Source: Phenylobacterium sp. (GTDB taxonomy: Bacteria; Pseudomonadota; Alphaproteobacteria; Caulobacterales; Caulobacteraceae). Taken from it: a stretch of DNA of 64,000 nt. The position numbers and the translations under genes are program-made. Position 1 is the stretch's first letter, and every line of letters starts with the position of its first letter. Of this stretch, positions 60,554 through 64,000 are shown in pieces. The stretch is taken from NCBI RefSeq assembly GCF_004299445.1, contig NZ_SCTC01000009.1:1-64000 (forward strand). The letters run 5' to 3'. The notes under the pieces are model-generated. The model did not search any database. It was not told where the DNA came from and was given only the letters and a program-made list of their open reading frames with translations.

Positions 60554-60835
60554 TCAGGCCGATGTCCCGCCGTAGCGTCTGGCGCGGCGGCGGCGCTCGC
60601 GGGCGCCGGCGCTGAGACGCCAGCCCAGGATGATGCGGCCGCGCCAGGGCACGACGACCTGGGCGCCCGTGTGCCGTTCCTGGCCGGGCAGGCAGGCGCC
60701 GACGCGGATCGGGGCGTCGAGGTCTTCGAGGATTTCAGGCTGGAAGGTCTCGCTGACAGACAGGGCCATGGCCTGGATGCGCGCGACATCGCGGTCGCTG
60801 AGGTAGCGGCGCAGGCGGGGCGGGCGAGGTGTCAT
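60554..60835 (-). CDS. Small basic protein next to terminase, unknown
   Basis: 93 aa, with a central beta-type stretch (APIRVGACLPGQERHTGAQVVV) and a very basic tail (ARERRRRARRYG). It is divergent from the terminase small subunit gene; 46 bp separate the starts. No ribosome-binding site is visible. No family recognised. Confidence 0.45.
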   Translation of the reverse strand: MTPRPPRLRRYLSDRDVARIQAMALSVSETFQPEILEDLDAPIRVGACLPGQERHTGAQVVVPWRGRIILGWRLSAGARERRRRARRYGGTSA

Positions 60836-60881
60836 GACGGAACAAAAGACGAACATAGAAGGTGATGCAAGGAGAACCGTA

Positions 60882-61358
60882 GTGGCAAAGGTTGGACGAG
60901 GGCTGCCGGCCCCGAAATCGAAGCGGCGGGTGAAGTACGGGCCGAACGTGGTGCGGCTCGTGTGCGAGGATCTGGCGAGCGGCATGACCTACAACGAGGT
61001 CACGCAGGGCCGGGGGCGGCCCAGTCATTCCAGCCTCTATGAGTGGCGGCGCCGGTATCCCGAGTTCGCCGAGGCGACCGATGCAGCCCGGGCCTTTGGC
61101 GCGGAAGTGTGCGGTGACCGGGCCCTGGAGGTCGCCGAGCAGGCGACCGAGGAGACCGTCCGCAAGGCGAAGCTGGAGGTGGACACATTGGTGCATCGCG
61201 CGGCTGTGCTGGCCCCCGAGCGGTGGGGTGGTCGGGGCGCCGGCCTCCGCAGGGCCGAGCCGATCGAGGTCGTGTTCAGCGTCAGGCGGTTCGAGAAGGT
61301 GGTCGGTCCAGACGGCCGGGTCTGTGTCCGCGAAATCAAGCCGGAAGGCGAGGTCTGA
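60882..61358 (+). CDS. Phage terminase small subunit-like protein
   Basis: 158 aa from a GTG with AAGGAGA at a 6-bp spacing; this beats the upstream ATG, which would overlap the divergent gene. The HTH part (LVCEDLASGMTYNEVTQGRGRPSHSSLYEWRRRYPEF) is the DNA-binding element typical of terminase small subunits. It overlaps the large subunit by 1 bp (TGATG). Confidence 0.75.
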   Translation: MAKVGRGLPAPKSKRRVKYGPNVVRLVCEDLASGMTYNEVTQGRGRPSHSSLYEWRRRYPEFAEATDAARAFGAEVCGDRALEVAEQATEETVRKAKLEVDTLVHRAAVLAPERWGGRGAGLRRAEPIEVVFSVRRFEKVVGPDGRVCVREIKPEGEV

Positions 61359-62710
61359 TGGCGAAGGTCGAGGTGACCCTGCCGATCGACTGGGAGCCGC
61401 GGCCGCACCAGGCAGACCTGTGGGACGCCTTGGTGGGAGGCGTAAAGCGCGCCGACGTCGTGGCCCATCGGCGCTGGGGCAAGGATGAGGTGGCGCTGCA
61501 CTGGGCCGCCTGGGCGGCGCAGGATCGGGTGGGCGGCTACTGGCACCTGTTGCCCGAGGCCAACCAGGGCCGGAGGGCGATCTGGGACGCGGTCAATCCG
61601 CACACGGGGCGACGCCGGATCGAGGAAGCGTTCCCGTCGATCATGCAGCCGCGGTTCAAGGACAGCGACATGATGGTGGAGCTGGGCAACGGCTCGACAT
61701 GGCAGGTGGCCGGTTCGGACAACTACGACAGACTGGTGGGCGCTTCGGTGGCGGGCGTGGTGCTGTCCGAATGGGCGCTGGCCAAGCCGGACGCCTGGTC
61801 ACATTTGCGACCGATGCTGCTGGAGAACGACGGGTGGGCGCTGTTCCTGTGGACGCCGCGGGGGCGGAACCACGCAACGCGGGCCTTCGAGGCGCGACGG
61901 CAGCGCGCAAACTGGTTCTGCCAGAAGTCTCCGGCCACCGAGACAGGCGTGTTCACCCCGGGCCAGCTGGCTATCGAGAAGGCCGAGCTGGTGGCCGAGC
62001 TGGGGTCGGAGGAAGAGGGGCACGCGCGGTTCGCGTCGGAGTATCTGGTGGATTTCGACGCCGCGGCGCCCGGCGCCTACTACGCCAGCGCGCTGGGGGA
62101 GGCCGAACGCGCCGGGCGAATCGGGCGCGTGCCAGTGGACCCGTCGCTTCGCGTCGACACCGCGTGGGACCTGGGGATCGACGACTACACGGCCATCTGG
62201 TTCTTCCAGCAGGCGGGGCGCGAGGTTCGCGTGGTCGACTACTTCGAAACCAACGGCCAGGGGCTGGACCAGATCGTGCGCCAGGCCATCGCGGCCCGGC
62301 CCTATACGTGGGGCAGCCATCATCTGCCGCATGATGTGATGGTGCGCGAGCTGGCGACGGGACGGTCGCGGTACGAGACGCTGGGGTCGCTGGGGTTGTC
62401 GCGGATCGTGGTCGGGGCGGCGGCCGACCCCGAGGAGCGGGTGAACGCGGCGCGGCTGATGATCCCCATGTGCTGGTTCGACGCCGAGCGATGCGCGCAG
62501 GGGTTGGAGCGTCTGCGCGCCTATCGCAAGCGTTGGAGCCGGGCGACCATGACCTATGGCGGGCCGCTGCACGACCACGCCAGCCATGGCGCGGACGCGT
62601 TCGGCGAGTTCGCGCTCAATCGCCTGGGCGCGGGCCGCGGCGCAGGCGGCGAGGGCGAGCCGCGGGCGACGCGGCGGGCCCATGGCGGCGGGTTGTCCTG
62701 GATGGGCTAG
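61358..62710 (+). CDS. Phage terminase large subunit
   Basis: 450 aa. The ATPase loop is AHRRWGKDEVAL, a form of Walker A seen in phage terminases; VVLSEWAL serves as Walker B. The nuclease part begins DTAWDLGIDDYTAIWF and ends DHASHGADAFGEFAL, with acidic residues in the RNase H-like positions. It packages DNA into capsids. No portal, capsid or tail gene follows in the next 1.3 kb. Confidence 0.9.
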   Translation: MAKVEVTLPIDWEPRPHQADLWDALVGGVKRADVVAHRRWGKDEVALHWAAWAAQDRVGGYWHLLPEANQGRRAIWDAVNPHTGRRRIEEAFPSIMQPRFKDSDMMVELGNGSTWQVAGSDNYDRLVGASVAGVVLSEWALAKPDAWSHLRPMLLENDGWALFLWTPRGRNHATRAFEARRQRANWFCQKSPATETGVFTPGQLAIEKAELVAELGSEEEGHARFASEYLVDFDAAAPGAYYASALGEAERAGRIGRVPVDPSLRVDTAWDLGIDDYTAIWFFQQAGREVRVVDYFETNGQGLDQIVRQAIAARPYTWGSHHLPHDVMVRELATGRSRYETLGSLGLSRIVVGAAADPEERVNAARLMIPMCWFDAERCAQGLERLRAYRKRWSRATMTYGGPLHDHASHGADAFGEFALNRLGAGRGAGGEGEPRATRRAHGGGLSWMG

Positions 62711-62816
62711 CGGCCTGCGGCGGGAGGGCGCGCGACGTTAACGACCTGGGTTGAAGGCGCGTTAGGCATGGCGGGCGCACAAGGGGGTGTCGGGGGCGCT
62801 CGCAGGGTTAAGGCGA

Positions 62817-62939
62817 ATGCCGAATTTCATTCACGAACTGCTGCTGCTGGTCGAGGCGCGGCCGTTGACGAGCGTGGGCGTCGCGATCGGCGCCGTCCTC
62901 TACATGCGCTTGATGCTGTCAGGGCCGCGATCGTACTGA
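62817..62939 (+). CDS. Possible 40-residue membrane peptide
   Basis: ATG with AAGG upstream gives 40 aa, one hydrophobic helix (SVGVAIGAVLYMRLML). It lies 106 bp after the terminase gene. The surrounding region (62711-63027) holds nothing else supported. Confidence 0.35.
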   Translation: MPNFIHELLLLVEARPLTSVGVAIGAVLYMRLMLSGPRSY

Positions 62940-63027
62940 CCACGCCGGCTTTCATCGCGATCTTCCGATGCAACCTACGGCCCCGCTCCGTGTTGGGGGA
63001 GGGCTCTCGAAGCAGGAGGAGATCCCC

Positions 63028-63285
63028 ATGAGTGGTGTTGGAATAATCGGCGCGATCATCATCGGCATTCTGGCCGGGTTCATCGCGGAAAAGGTGATGC
63101 GGCGGAACCACGGGCTGCTCACGAACCTGCTGGTCGGCGTGGTCGGCGCGTTCCTGGGCAGCTTCCTCGCCACGACCCTGGGCATCGGCACGGGCTCCGG
63201 TCTCATCCCGAGCCTGCTCGTCGCTACGGTGGGTGCGATCCTGCTGCTGTTCATCGTCGGGTTCTTCCGTCGCCGGTCGGCCTGA
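63028..63285 (+). CDS. GlsB/YeaQ/YmgE-family stress membrane protein
   Basis: 85 aa, three hydrophobic helices with the family pattern IIGAIIIGILAGFIAEKVM, GLLTNLLVGVVGAFLGSFL and a basic end FFRRRSA. GGAGGAG precedes the ATG. Such proteins are stress-induced inner-membrane proteins. Confidence 0.88.
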   Translation: MSGVGIIGAIIIGILAGFIAEKVMRRNHGLLTNLLVGVVGAFLGSFLATTLGIGTGSGLIPSLLVATVGAILLLFIVGFFRRRSA

Positions 63286-63332
63286 TCCGCGCGGGTTGCC
63301 AGACGCCATAGCAAGGCGGTTGACTCTGAAAA

Positions 63333-63367
63333 TTACAGCTGTAGCAATATGAATGCTACAGCTGTAA
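63333..63367 (+). promoter_or_regulatory. BlaI/MecI-type operator, perfect inverted repeat
   Basis: Arms of 14 bp (63333-63346 and 63354-63367) are exact inverted copies with a 7-bp spacer; each contains TACAGCTGTA, the TACA-N2-TGTA core of BlaI sites. TTGACT lies upstream at 63320-63325. Confidence 0.75.
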
Positions 63368-63383
63368 AAAAGGAGATCGACCG

Positions 63384-63911
63384 ATGCAGCGTCTGAACCT
63401 GAAGACCCTGGTCCTGGGCTGCGCCGTCGCGCTGGCGACGGGCGCCGCCCAGGCGCAGGAAGCGGCGAAATGCGCCGGCTGCGCGGAGGACGGGCTGACC
63501 CTCGTACCCCCCGCGGAGCGATTGACGTTGGGCGGCGTGTTCGCTGACGCCTCGCTGGAGGTGCAGGTGATCCTCGCTCTGCTGATCGCGGCGGCCCTGT
63601 CGTCGCTGGTGATCTGGGGCCTCAGCTTGCCGAAGGTGGGCAAGGGCGACGCCCGGGCGTTGGCCGGCGCGCTGGGCCGGCTGAGAATCGTCCGGTCGGG
63701 CGGAGCGCCGCTGGGGGCGCTGGGGGCGAGCTACGTGCTGTTCGCCGGCTTCGTCGGTCTCGCCAACGTGCGCCCGACGCCAAGCATCGGCGTATTGGCG
63801 CCGGGCTGGGCCGAGGCGGCGCTGGCGCTCATGCTTGGCCTGCTGGCCACCACGGTGGGGGTGCTGTGCGAGCGCCACCTCGAAGCGCGGATCCGCGGAG
63901 CGGCGGCTTAA
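63384..63911 (+). CDS. Membrane protein controlled by a BlaI-type repressor
   Basis: 175 aa. A signal-like N-terminus (GCAVALATGAAQAQ) is followed by a short Cys pair (CAGC) and three hydrophobic helices (about 57-75, 107-130, 135-155), an ExbB/MotA-like look without a clear motif. AAGGAGA precedes the ATG. The perfect operator at 63333 lies directly in its promoter, and the repressor gene starts 7 bp after its stop. Confidence 0.7.
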   Translation: MQRLNLKTLVLGCAVALATGAAQAQEAAKCAGCAEDGLTLVPPAERLTLGGVFADASLEVQVILALLIAAALSSLVIWGLSLPKVGKGDARALAGALGRLRIVRSGGAPLGALGASYVLFAGFVGLANVRPTPSIGVLAPGWAEAALALMLGLLATTVGVLCERHLEARIRGAAA

Positions 63912-63918
63912 AGACGCC

Positions 63919-64000
63919 ATGGCCATGCGCATCACCGAAGCGGAAATGCGGGTGATGGAGACGGTCTGGGCGGCGGGGTCCGATGGACTTTCCGCCGCCG
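63919..64000 (+). CDS. BlaI/MecI/CopY-family repressor, N-terminus only (window edge)
   Basis: 27 visible residues: MAMRITEAEMRVMETVWAAG followed by SDGLSAA. The ITEAE-xxVMExVW pattern is the first helix of the BlaI winged-helix domain. It lies 7 bp after the membrane protein gene, so the two share a transcript and it can repress its own operon at 63333. Confidence 0.85.
   Translation, partial: MAMRITEAEMRVMETVWAAGSDGLSAA

Overview
The window is GC-rich, densely packed DNA from an alphaproteobacterium, most likely a member of the Caulobacteraceae (Caulobacter/Phenylobacterium type). The pointers are several TonB-dependent receptors, a short lipoprotein-plus-receptor pair, a GTP-type PEP carboxykinase, a DUF3126 gene next to cysE, XrtV/PEPxxWA-CTERM sorting signals and one GTTC-N7-GTTC SOS-type box. 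No rRNA, tRNA, CRISPR array or insertion sequence was recognised. All assignments come from reading the sequence; no database search was run.

Layout. 1-5922 (minus strand) is a tightly overlapped type IV secretion operon, virB1-2-3-4-6-9-10, with virB10 cut by the window edge and no virB5, virB7 or virB8 between the genes. 6192-10428 is a beta-helix-like lipoprotein followed by a TonB-dependent receptor. 10465-12608 holds a degenerate serine-recombinase-like protein, a small exported protein and a lipoprotein hydrolase. 12794-27189 is an envelope/exopolysaccharide locus. It contains an XrtV accessory protein, an acyltransferase, a PagL-like deacylase, three initiating phosphoglycosyltransferases, and a five-gene overlapped block (HAD-UbiA fusion, GtrA, DprE1-like, DprE2-like, polytopic membrane protein) that looks like a full polyprenyl-phospho-D-arabinose pathway. 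It ends with a mannose-1-phosphate guanylyltransferase/epimerase fusion and a UDP-sugar dehydrogenase, followed by a candidate small RNA.

27431-33738 is a TonB receptor divergent from an exported amine oxidase, an exported RidA and an exported Xaa-Pro peptidase, which together suggest periplasmic peptide/amine breakdown. 33735-35972 holds a broken methyltransferase, a UDP-glucuronate-4-epimerase-like gene and a GT2 glycosyltransferase. 36031-40099 is an ECF sigma factor, FecR and FecA-like receptor cascade. 40593-49672 is mainly housekeeping: pckG, a CapD-like dehydratase, a TorF porin, an SDR, queF, a nitroreductase, a NUDIX hydrolase, cysE and DUF3126.

49756-52071 is the most unusual regulatory region. 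A CI/LexA-like S24 repressor faces a three-gene ATGA-overlapped operon across a 60-bp switch with overlapping promoters and apparently leaderless starts, and the same operator-like sequence lies in front of a neighbouring SRAP (abasic-site repair) gene. 52149-60441 is mixed metabolism plus a PEP-CTERM protein. 60554-62710 carries an orphan phage-type terminase pair with no capsid genes beside it; together with the repressor module this suggests a dispersed or domesticated prophage or gene-transfer-agent system. The window ends with a small membrane protein behind a perfect BlaI-type operator and the start of the blaI-family repressor gene itself.
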